Below are positions 7,315 through 12,950 of a DNA stretch of 51,048 nt, in pieces. A program made the translations under genes and the position numbers. Below the pieces are notes generated by a model. That model made no database searches, was not told where the DNA came from, and saw only the letters and a program-made list of their open reading frames with translations. Source of the DNA: a virus; IMG/VR virus record IMGVR_UViG_3300032236_000884, positions 1 through 51,048 of that record; one strand, written 5' to 3'. How positions within the stretch are numbered: position 1 is the first letter of the stretch; each line of letters begins with the position of its first letter.

Positions 7315-7440
7315 TGGATGTATTTTTATATGGACCGCTGTCTTACCATTCGACTTCTCTGTAAGAAATATACAGAGGATGGAATCGAACCACCTATTCG
7401 CGGTTTGTATTTTATAAAATTAAATTGCTGAAAACATCCA
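7315..7440 (-). ncRNA. YrlA-like tRNA-mimic RNA, second long element (member 3)
   Basis: The terminal stem TGGATGT (7440-7434) pairs with ACATCCA (7321-7315), with TTTCA-GCAA after the 5' strand and TATAAAAAT before the 3' strand. A second helix is TTTTATA (7419-7413) with TATAAAA (7330-7324). Inside is a permuted tRNA body. The 3' half comes first: stem ACCGC (7404-7400) and T-arm GGTGG-TTCGATT-CCATC (7394-7378). The acceptor-like stem CTCTGTA (7377-7371) pairs perfectly with TACAGAG (7363-7357), closed by a 7-base loop. Then comes a D-arm with GG (7347-7346), and GCGGT (7338-7334) pairs perfectly with ACCGC. No simple joining of the halves gives a loop with U33, and no CCA is encoded, which favours a tRNA mimic over a tRNA gene. 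Confidence 0.78.
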
Positions 7441-7448
7441 AATAATAC

Positions 7449-7588
7449 AGGGTTCGTTTTTTCGTCGCTCTACCAGACTGAGCTACACCCCCCGAAAAGA
7501 TATCAAGAAAGAATTCTTTTCGGGGAATGATTGGATTTGAACCAATGACCAACGGCTTAAAATGCTATAGTTTTGCAGAATGAACCCT
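7449..7588 (-). ncRNA. YrlA-like tRNA-mimic RNA, first long element (member 2)
   Basis: The terminal stem AGGGTTC (7588-7582) pairs with GAACCCT (7455-7449), with ATTCT-GCAA after the 5' strand and ACGAAAAAAC before the 3' strand. Inside, the T-arm ATTGG-TTCAAAT-CCAAT (7546-7530) precedes the D-arm GCTC-AGTCTGGTA-GAGC (7483-7467). The acceptor-like helix runs from CATTCCC (7529-7523) against GGGGGTG (7492-7486) and continues for 15 bp in all, closed by a 14-base loop. CGT (7554-7552) pairs with ACG (7465-7463). Joining the D half after ACG (7463) to the T half at GC (7565) would give a 5-bp anticodon stem and loop ATTTTAA, that is Lys(UUU). No CCA is encoded and base 73 would be C. Confidence 0.78.
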
Positions 7589-7597
7589 AATTTTAAC

Positions 7598-7650
7598 AGG
7601 AAGACTTTTTCTACTTACCAAAAGTACGTTGAATTTGCGGTAATCTTCCT
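7598..7650 (-). ncRNA. Short Y RNA-like structured element (member 1)
   Basis: The terminal stem AGGAAGA (7650-7644) pairs with TCTTCCT (7604-7598). The 5' strand continues with TTACC, which can pair with GGTAA (7619-7615), then GCAA. The 3' strand is preceded by GTAGAAAAAG. This is the same terminal module as the two tRNA-mimic elements that follow 9 and 8 bases apart, but without the tRNA-like insert. GTTGAA (7661-7656) could also pair with TTCAAC (7633-7628) to make a pseudoknot. On the plus strand the same repeat is followed by a T-run and could alternatively act as a terminator. Confidence 0.5.
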
Positions 7651-7670
7651 TTTTTCTTCAACTTAAAGCT

Positions 7671-7699
7671 ATGATATCCTATTTTTTACAGGTTGTAAA
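7671..7699 (-). promoter_or_regulatory. sigma70-type promoter for the RNA array and Ro60-like gene
   Basis: On the minus strand TTTACA (7699-7694), a 17-base spacer and TATCAT (7676-7671) match five of six bases in each sigma70 box. Transcription would start near 7664, about 14 bases before the first structured element, and could run through all three RNAs into the Ro60-like gene. Confidence 0.55.
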
Positions 7700-7707
7700 G
7701 CTTTTTT

Positions 7708-8049
7708 TTAAAAAATTATGTAAATATAGACCAAATAATGCAGAAGTTGATCTAATCCAACCAGAAACCAGAAAATTTGTGATTCTGCACCAATGTTAAG
7801 AATTTTATTCAGATTAGTCTTACAGAAATCAATCGTATAATGAGTACCAAAGTCAAGAATTCCCATTGATACTGGATCGATTCCAGTATTCAGAAGAATA
7901 ATATAAGTTCCTAATCCATGAAGGGATGAATGTAATAGACCACCAGGATGAAGAAAAGTTCCTTTATTTTTCCATTGATATTCTGTTTGTGTGACAAAAT
8001 CAATCAAAAAATGTTTAATTAAAAATAAAATTAATAATTTTTCAGTCAT
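7708..8049 (-). CDS. DUF3307-like integral membrane protein, 113 aa
   Basis: Several hydrophobic segments separated by short polar loops. The N-terminal LILFLIKHFLIDFVTQTEYQWKNKG, then HPGGLLHSSLHGLGTYIILL, match the DUF3307 pattern (a conserved His/Asp pair in the first helix, Q-T, NKG, then G-G-x-x-H-x-x-x-H). The middle has another histidine (FGTHYTIDF). About three or four membrane helices. The family has no established function. It overlaps the preceding gene by four bases (ATGA) and is the last cistron before the RNA array. Confidence 0.65.
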   Translation of the reverse strand: MTEKLLILFLIKHFLIDFVTQTEYQWKNKGTFLHPGGLLHSSLHGLGTYIILLNTGIDPVSMGILDFGTHYTIDFCKTNLNKILNIGAESQIFWFLVGLDQLLHYLVYIYIIF

Positions 8050-8315
8050 TCAGTTTCCTTATCCCACTCTTTAAATGTTTTTCCTTTATAGGTTTCGTAT
8101 TCATCATATAAAGTTCGTTCATATTTATCAATTAAATTATCATTTTCATCAAAAACTAAACAACATCTAAAACCAATCTGGAAAAAAATAACATATTTTC
8201 GGTCATTGAGCTGATATTCAATAACTTTACTAAATTCTTCCCGTTTATATGGATCATATTTTTGAAGAATTTCCTCAGTTTCTCGTAAAGTTCTAATTTC
8301 TTTTGGATAAGACAT
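8046..8315 (-). CDS. Hypothetical protein, 89 aa
   Basis: Charged small protein (MSYPKEIRTLRETEEIL...) with a central beta-rich stretch RKYVIFFQIGFRCCLVFDENDN and an acidic tail. I recognise no domain. It is coupled on both sides: the start overlaps the stop of the 181-residue gene by one base and its stop overlaps the DUF3307-like start by four bases. Confidence 0.6.
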   Translation of the reverse strand: MSYPKEIRTLRETEEILQKYDPYKREEFSKVIEYQLNDRKYVIFFQIGFRCCLVFDENDNLIDKYERTLYDEYETYKGKTFKEWDKETE

Positions 8316-8860
8316 TACTTTTTACGTCTCATTATCAAAATATGTTGTTTATTGTCATCAGTTTTACCCCATATTTTATTTTCGTTATTTTTCAAATATT
8401 CAGAATCAATTTCATGTTCTGTTTTTCCATCATGATGATGAAACGTAAAATTGGGGTCTTTTTCTTTAATTAAATCCATCCATAATTTTTTAGATCCACT
8501 GGATTGAACTGAGTCACTTTTTATATATCCATATTCATTCGCATGATGTTTCATAAAATTCTTTATATGACTGGAATCTCCGTTTCCTTTGTTTATATAT
8601 CCCTGCATGTGATTTCGACTAACAACAGATATTTCAGTTGGTGTTCCTTTTACATTTCTATGATAAAAATGGATATCGTTTAATTTTGTTCTGTGATATC
8701 CATTACCTATGTTTTCACTTTTATCCGAATTATCCTTAATATGTTTTTGAATCGCGTTATAAGCTTCACTTTTTTCATTTTTGTCTTTTGTGTAATAACG
8801 GTCATCTTCTATTTTTGGAGTTTCAGACAAAAATTCTAAAAATGATAATAATTTATTCAT
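8315..8860 (-). CDS. Hypothetical protein with capsid-targeting-like N-terminus, 181 aa
   Basis: Begins MNKLLSFLEFLSETPK, a hydrophobic helix with F-L-x-F-L-S-E/T that resembles the capsid-targeting peptide of T4 internal proteins, with a possible prohead protease cut after L11-S12-E13. The body is hydrophilic and rich in His, Lys, Asn and Asp, with a DGKTEHEIDSEYLKNNENKIWG segment near the end and a basic C-terminus MRRKK. No enzyme family recognised. Its start overlaps the previous gene by eight bases. If the peptide is genuine this would be a fourth candidate head-internal protein; here the match is weaker than in the 1.1-3.4 kb cluster. Confidence 0.6.
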   Translation of the reverse strand: MNKLLSFLEFLSETPKIEDDRYYTKDKNEKSEAYNAIQKHIKDNSDKSENIGNGYHRTKLNDIHFYHRNVKGTPTEISVVSRNHMQGYINKGNGDSSHIKNFMKHHANEYGYIKSDSVQSSGSKKLWMDLIKEKDPNFTFHHHDGKTEHEIDSEYLKNNENKIWGKTDDNKQHILIMRRKK

Positions 8861-9119
8861 GTAATAATTCCGTATTCTCGTTTATTAATGTGAAATGGTC
8901 GTAAATTTCTTGATCTCCGTCGATAACTAAACATTCAACAACAAATCCATCGGAATATCTCAAACTATACATTCTTTCATCAAATTCAATAGACAAGACT
9001 CCATTAAATTTAAGCCTTGGGGTTACTCCAACTGGATTAAGGTCATCAACAGTTTTCAACGTTTCAATATATTTTGGATATACGGAAAATGTTTTATATA
9101 CATCAGGAGAAACATTCAT
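8853..9119 (-). CDS. Hypothetical protein, 88 aa
   Basis: A small beta-rich protein (MNVSPDVYKTFSVYPKYIETLK...) with LSIEFDERMYSLRYSDGFVVECLVIDG in the centre. No family recognised. Its start overlaps the stop of the PurD-like gene by one base, so it is translated as part of the same minus-strand operon (11189 towards 7708). Confidence 0.6.
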   Translation of the reverse strand: MNVSPDVYKTFSVYPKYIETLKTVDDLNPVGVTPRLKFNGVLSIEFDERMYSLRYSDGFVVECLVIDGDQEIYDHFTLINENTELLHE

Positions 9120-10507
9120 TATCGATTACCAGTTCTTCCAAGCTTCATTGCATATTGTTCAGCTATAGACTTTCCAACTTTTTCGTTTCCATAGTCAAAT
9201 TCTTTAGCAAATCCCATTTTATGTAACAAAGGCAATTGTTTTTCCAATCTTTTGCCAATATCTGTTCTATACAAAGGAGAATTTGCTACCTGCACTTGTT
9301 TAATGGTTTCATATGCATTATCAGCTGCTTCTTTTACTGAACTTCCTGTTCCAGTTACAGTTAACAGATAATTTCCAGCAGTAACATATCCTTTAAACTT
9401 TTTAATTTTTCCATTTTCGAGTTTAATATTTTCTCCCAATTTTATTTCAGAAAAATGTAAAGTATTTTTATCCTTAACCTTTGAAATATCAAGAGGATAG
9501 CCCCATTCAGATTCATCTTCTGGTTTCTTAGGAAAAGATCCATTAGCTAAAACTACCCCAACAGAAATGACACCTTCATCAACTTTCATTGTATCTTTAC
9601 CATGAACAAGATCATACATCCACTGAGCTGTATCTCCTTTATGTAAAGCTTCTTGAATTTGAATTAAAGGGTAGCCAAAACGCTCTGTCGTTTCCAATGG
9701 GTAAGGAACACCAGTCTTTTCATCAATGATACAAGCAACATCAATATAACCACAATAATTAATTGATTCAAAATAAGGAATCAAAGGTTTCAGCAACATA
9801 TCAGCCAATTTAGATTTTTTGGTATATGCTAAAACTGTTCCCATTTCTCCAGTATTAACCGAAAGATCATCATTCATTAATTTTTTGAATTCAAAATTTT
9901 CAAGAAAATATTGATTGAACCCATGTGGACCAAAAAATCCACCTACTGCCATTTCAATTCCAGGTTTAAATTCTTGTAAGATATAAGATTGTTTCTTTCC
10001 CATCTCCTTCCATTTCATAAGCATAAAAATCATATCTTCTGGAGATTTAGAAACATATGATAATGATTTATCAGTTTCATTACCACAAGGCTTAGAAACC
10101 CATCTTTTAGGATTTTGTTCGATGAACTTGATTCCTTCTTCATAAGAATTGAATGGACCAGAATAAGGCATAGTTTTTATTCCATGCTCTTTAAACAAAT
10201 CTTGTCCATAGTTTCTATCAAGCTCAGATTTGGCTTTTTCGTCACCAATACCAAAAATAGGATAATCTTTATCTTTGTAAGACTTCATTTCTCTCATCAA
10301 AGTAATATTATCTGTCAACACGATAAGATCAGCCCAATCCATATATTTTTTATAATCAGAAACTTTATCAATGAGTCCATCTCCTAATGTAATAGGATGA
10401 CTTTCTTTGTTCATATGAATGTAAAACTTTACATCATGTCCATGATCTTGAAATCTTAGAGCCAGATCAAGTGCTAACCCTTCAGAATCGACTACTAAAA
10501 TCTTCAT
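9119..10507 (-). CDS. PurD-like ATP-grasp ligase (phosphoribosylamine-glycine ligase homologue), 462 aa
   Basis: The N-terminal domain begins MKILVVDSEGLALDLALRFQDHGHDV as in GAR synthetase-type ATP-grasp enzymes. The central ATP-grasp region has PKRWVSKPCGNETDKSLSYV, then SYILQEFKPGIEMAVGGFF and CGYIDVACIIDEKTG followed by PLETTERFGYPLIQIQEAL, which matches the metal-binding E-x-N/T-x-R-x-G-x-P-E region of PurD. A C-terminal domain has GYVTAGNYLLTVTGTGSSVKEAADNAYETI. PurD joins phosphoribosylamine and glycine in purine synthesis. Divergence from bacterial PurD leaves the substrate open; it could support nucleotide supply or make another amide. It shares an operon with small unknown genes. 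Confidence 0.75.
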   Translation of the reverse strand: MKILVVDSEGLALDLALRFQDHGHDVKFYIHMNKESHPITLGDGLIDKVSDYKKYMDWADLIVLTDNITLMREMKSYKDKDYPIFGIGDEKAKSELDRNYGQDLFKEHGIKTMPYSGPFNSYEEGIKFIEQNPKRWVSKPCGNETDKSLSYVSKSPEDMIFMLMKWKEMGKKQSYILQEFKPGIEMAVGGFFGPHGFNQYFLENFEFKKLMNDDLSVNTGEMGTVLAYTKKSKLADMLLKPLIPYFESINYCGYIDVACIIDEKTGVPYPLETTERFGYPLIQIQEALHKGDTAQWMYDLVHGKDTMKVDEGVISVGVVLANGSFPKKPEDESEWGYPLDISKVKDKNTLHFSEIKLGENIKLENGKIKKFKGYVTAGNYLLTVTGTGSSVKEAADNAYETIKQVQVANSPLYRTDIGKRLEKQLPLLHKMGFAKEFDYGNEKVGKSIAEQYAMKLGRTGNR

Positions 10508-10532
10508 TGATATTTTCCTAACTTAAATCTTA

Positions 10533-11189
10533 CTATTTATTCTTTCTAAACAACTTTTTGATTTTCTTTTGAAACTTCTCTATTTCATTATAATCAGAAA
10601 CAAAATTCTTCTTTATATATTTTTTACCAGAAGTCGCTAAATATGCATTGATTTCATCAATTATAATTTCATCATCTGAAGAATATCCCATTTTAATTAA
10701 TGAAGCCTTAAATTCATCATATACATAAAGAGGCATTTTGTTTATTATATTTAAAACCTCTATTTTATACTTTTCATCTAAAAAATATTTTGCATGACAA
10801 AATTCATGTTCAAAATCAGACTTCCTTCCTTTTAATGCTGATATTAGATAAAATGGTTCATTTTCATCTACAAGTTCAAGTATTTGCTCAAACAATTTCT
10901 TTTCGGTTCTAGTAAGATCAAATCTAAAATGATCTATGAAAGAAATTACTGAATATCCAGGAATATTAAATGCATCCCAATAAGAAAAGTAATTGATCTT
11001 TCCTTTTTCGGTCATATAGTAATAAAGAAAATCATCTATTCCTGTTCTTTGATTTCTTATATCCTCATGAGGAGATTCATAGAATTCTGATAATCTAAAT
11101 AAACATATACTTTGATCTCTAAAATTATCAAAAGTCAAAGATACAATATTTTTATCAATCAAATCTATTTTATATATTGGAGTGAACAT
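10533..11189 (-). CDS. HExxH-motif protein, putative zincin-like, 218 aa
   Basis: The N-terminal part has FRLSEFYESP (residues 31-40), which I recall from a conserved phage family. The centre has DHFRFDLTRTEKKLFEQIL, then FYLISALKG and H-E-F-C-H at residues 128-132, the HExxH zinc-binding pattern of metallopeptidases, and later IIDEINAYLATSG. The order helix-HExxH-later glutamate would fit a small zincin, but proteolysis is not shown. It heads the minus-strand operon. Its ATG at 11189 shares the palindrome CATG with the ATG of the divergent gene at 11188, and no clear ribosome binding site is visible on this strand. Confidence 0.6.
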   Translation of the reverse strand: MFTPIYKIDLIDKNIVSLTFDNFRDQSICLFRLSEFYESPHEDIRNQRTGIDDFLYYYMTEKGKINYFSYWDAFNIPGYSVISFIDHFRFDLTRTEKKLFEQILELVDENEPFYLISALKGRKSDFEHEFCHAKYFLDEKYKIEVLNIINKMPLYVYDEFKASLIKMGYSSDDEIIIDEINAYLATSGKKYIKKNFVSDYNEIEKFQKKIKKLFRKNK

Positions 11190-11376
11190 GTCGGTTTATC
11201 AAGTTGAATTAATGAATGATCGTGAACCTAACAACGTGGAATATATCATTAGATTCTATGTTACCAATGACTTCGGAAATATCCTTGAACATATTAAGAA
11301 TGATTCTAAATTAGATTCATATGTAATTTCTTCAGTTAACAATATTAGTAGTTCTAATGATGTAATTATTATCTAA
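11188..11376 (+). CDS. Hypothetical protein, 62 aa
   Basis: A small acidic protein (MSVYQVELMNDREPNNVEYIIRFYV...) with a beta-alpha-beta look and a Ser/Asn-rich C-terminus ending DVIII. ATG at 11188 is chosen because GGAG lies about 8 bases upstream; a GTG at 11182 is in frame. Its start codon overlaps that of the divergent gene by two bases. No family recognised. Confidence 0.55.
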   Translation: MSVYQVELMNDREPNNVEYIIRFYVTNDFGNILEHIKNDSKLDSYVISSVNNISSSNDVIII

Positions 11377-11444
11377 TAATATAATATATCTATATAGAAT
11401 GTATTAATGTATTATCAAAGGGCTACATACTTAGTGTCTCAAAG

Positions 11445-11495
11445 AGTCAAGTGAAAGTCAAGAACTTTTTTTAAAAATATTTTTTACTTGACTTT
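11445..11495. repeat. Direct and inverted AGTCAAG repeats at a promoter
   Basis: AGTCAAG occurs at 11445-11451 and 11456-11462, and its complement CTTGACT at 11487-11493. The inner pair extends to a 9-bp inverted repeat AAAGTCAAG (11454-11462) with CTTGACTTT (11487-11495) around a T-rich loop. The right arm contains the -35 box of the following promoter, so this may be an operator or an overlapping terminator. Nothing else is seen in 11377-11546. Confidence 0.45.
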
Positions 11496-11516
11496 TTGAT
11501 TGATTAGGAGTATTAT
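11488..11516 (+). promoter_or_regulatory. sigma70-type promoter
   Basis: TTGACT (11488-11493), a 17-base spacer and TATTAT (11511-11516). It stands 30 bases before the small gene at 11547 and suggests early expression by unmodified host polymerase. Confidence 0.7.
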
Positions 11517-11546
11517 TAATTTTTAATGGATAAAAATAGGTGAACT

Positions 11547-11720
11547 ATGCAAAAACAATTTAAGCCAAAGGTCAATCTTCCTTCATATGTAAAGGTTAAT
11601 GCGATGATGGGTGATATTCCTGGGTACAAGAAAATCATGGCTAAGGCGATTTATGAATTTGAACAAAAGCGTAATGAAAATCTACGTAAGATCAACAGAG
11701 ACACTTCAAAAGAAGATTGA
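11547..11720 (+). CDS. Small basic hypothetical protein, 57 aa
   Basis: An open frame from ATG 11547 with a clear ribosome binding site (TAGGTGA) and its own promoter. The protein MQKQFKPKVNLPSYVKVNAM... is basic and helical, with GDIPGYKKIMAKAIYEFEQKRNENLRKI in the second half. No homologue recognised. Placement behind a strong host-type promoter suggests a small early protein, perhaps acting on host machinery; that is inference. Confidence 0.65.
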   Translation: MQKQFKPKVNLPSYVKVNAMMGDIPGYKKIMAKAIYEFEQKRNENLRKINRDTSKED

Positions 11721-11743
11721 TACAAAGATTTCTTACTTTTCTC

Positions 11744-11772
11744 TTGACAAAAATTGTAATGTTGAATAAAAT
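11744..11772 (+). promoter_or_regulatory. sigma70-type promoter
   Basis: Consensus TTGACA (11744-11749), a 17-base spacer and TAAAAT (11767-11772). The transcript would begin near 11779, giving a leader of about 60 bases before the gene at 11839. Confidence 0.75.
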
Positions 11773-11838
11773 CTCTATTTGGGTTTATAATCCAAGATAC
11801 AGAATTGCCATTTCAACTTTTATTCAAAATATTTTATC

Positions 11839-12444
11839 ATGAACATCTTTTATATTGATTCTGATGTACGCAAATGTGCTGAAATGCATAACTCTAAGCA
11901 TGTAATAAAAATGATACTTGAGGAAAATCAACTACTTTCTACCGCACATAGAGTGTTAGATGGGATTGAATCTACAGTTATTTCTGATTCTGGTAGAAAA
12001 AAGAAAGTTTGGGAATTACCGGATGAAAGAAATCATATTTTATATTCAGCAACTCACATTAATCATCCATCAGCAATTTGGGTAAGACAGTCCAACAAAA
12101 ACTACCAATGGTTGTGGGAACATGTCACTGAACTCTGTAAAGAATATACGTTTCGCTATGGTAAAATTCATAAGTGTGAATCATCGGGTCTTGTTTTAGC
12201 TCTCAACGAATGTCCAAAAAATATTCCTATTGGAGAATTTACCGAACCAACCCCAGCAATGCCAGTAGAATATATTGTCCAAGGTGATTCTTTGACTTCA
12301 TATAGAAATTACTATGTTCGTGGCAAACAGCATCTTGCGTCATGGGAAGGCAAAGTAAATAGTAGAGAAGTTCCTTTGTGGTATCGTCAGGGATGTCTAG
12401 ATTTAATGGCTGAAGATGCTCAGAAGTTGGGATTAGGTTATTGA
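11839..12444 (+). CDS. Conserved phage protein of unknown function, 201 aa
   Basis: A conserved family in phages and some bacteria: MNIFYIDSDVRKCAEMHNSKHVIKMILEENQLLSTAHRVLDG, then ATHINHPSAIWVRQS, YQWLWEHVTELCKEYTFRYGK, FTEPTPAMP and a C-terminal SYRNYYVRGKQHLASW...REVPLWY. I recall these being labelled either hypothetical or pyrimidine-dimer glycosylase-like, but I see no endonuclease V catalytic N-terminus and do not assign an activity. The many conserved His, Trp and Tyr residues hint at nucleic-acid binding. It is served by its own host-type promoter and followed directly by a small membrane ORF. Confidence 0.65.
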   Translation: MNIFYIDSDVRKCAEMHNSKHVIKMILEENQLLSTAHRVLDGIESTVISDSGRKKKVWELPDERNHILYSATHINHPSAIWVRQSNKNYQWLWEHVTELCKEYTFRYGKIHKCESSGLVLALNECPKNIPIGEFTEPTPAMPVEYIVQGDSLTSYRNYYVRGKQHLASWEGKVNSREVPLWYRQGCLDLMAEDAQKLGLGY

Positions 12445-12566
12445 TGAAGAAAGTTTGTATTCAAATCATTACTAGTTTGGTCATTACAATTTTGTCTGAA
12501 ATTGTTTTAGATCATTTTTTCAGAAAACCAAAAGCTCAACTTAAGATATCCAATTTAACTAAATAA
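12444..12566 (+). CDS. Small putative membrane protein, 40 aa
   Basis: ATG 12444 overlaps the stop of the preceding gene (TGATG) and has AGG 8 bases upstream. The product MKKVCIQIITSLVITILSEI... has a single hydrophobic helix (about residues 4-23) followed by a basic tail with FFRKPKAQLK. Spacing and coupling support translation, but the ORF is short and no homologue is recognised. Confidence 0.45.
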   Translation: MKKVCIQIITSLVITILSEIVLDHFFRKPKAQLKISNLTK

Positions 12567-12590
12567 TAGATAACACTTGAGGATTATGCT

Positions 12591-12848
12591 GTGCCATTAT
12601 ACGATATTTTGAATAAAGAAACTGGTGAAATTGAAGAAGTATTCATGAGTATTTCTGCTTATGAGCAATACAAACTTGATAACCCAGATCACCAACAAGT
12701 ATTCAATACTTTAAATTTTCAAGATTCTGTTTCTCTTGGAATTAAAAAGCCCCCAGAAGATTTCCAGAAATATGTATTGGAAAAAGTCAAGAAAAACAAT
12801 CCATTACACACTATTCAATCTCGGTTTGAAACGCCAAGAGAATGGTAA
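12591..12848 (+). CDS. Conserved small phage protein, FmdB-like without cysteines, 85 aa
   Basis: Starts with GTG at 12591, supported by GAGGA seven bases upstream. The N-terminus MPLYDILNKETGEIEEVFMSISAYEQY resembles FmdB/Zn-ribbon regulatory proteins (MPLYDY-like start), but the usual cysteine pairs are absent. The C-terminal half has SVSLGIKKPPEDFQKYVLEKVKKNNP and ends TIQSRFETPREW, a pattern shared by small proteins in T4-like aquatic phages. Function unknown; it ends just before a terminator. Confidence 0.6.
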   Translation: MPLYDILNKETGEIEEVFMSISAYEQYKLDNPDHQQVFNTLNFQDSVSLGIKKPPEDFQKYVLEKVKKNNPLHTIQSRFETPREW

Positions 12849-12899
12849 ACTAAACTATTGTCATGTTTATTTTTGAAGCTTTTATTTAAACTTCAACCG

Positions 12900-12935
12900 A
12901 AAGGGAATGAGAGGAATCTTATTCCCTTTTATTTT
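12900..12935 (+). terminator. Rho-independent terminator
   Basis: AAAGGGAAT (12900-12908) pairs with ATTCCCTTT (12921-12929) across a 12-base loop and is followed by a T-rich tract. It separates the 11.5-12.8 kb genes from the PhoH-like gene and argues against translating PhoH from the open frame upstream of it. Confidence 0.65.
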
Positions 12936-12950
12936 ATAAAAAGGACTACA

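Noticed and set aside
7087-7431. Plus-strand open frame of 114 codons
   Set aside because: It lies antisense to the Ro60-like gene and the tRNA-like element; composition and lack of a ribosome binding site make it a shadow.
7357-7493. Ordinary tRNA made of the first D half (7493 onward) and the second T half (to 7371)
   Set aside because: The acceptor strands GGGGGTG and CTCTGTA do not pair, while each half pairs almost perfectly with its permuted partner.
7315-7588. Permuted group I intron-exon arrangement around the tRNA halves
   Set aside because: The sequence between the two elements is under 60 bases, far too short for intron halves. The expected U before the 5' splice site and the conserved intron core were not found.
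7315-7588. Two-piece (permuted) tmRNA
   Set aside because: Both elements have canonical D-arms with GG and no tag-coding segment; tmRNA lacks a proper D-stem.
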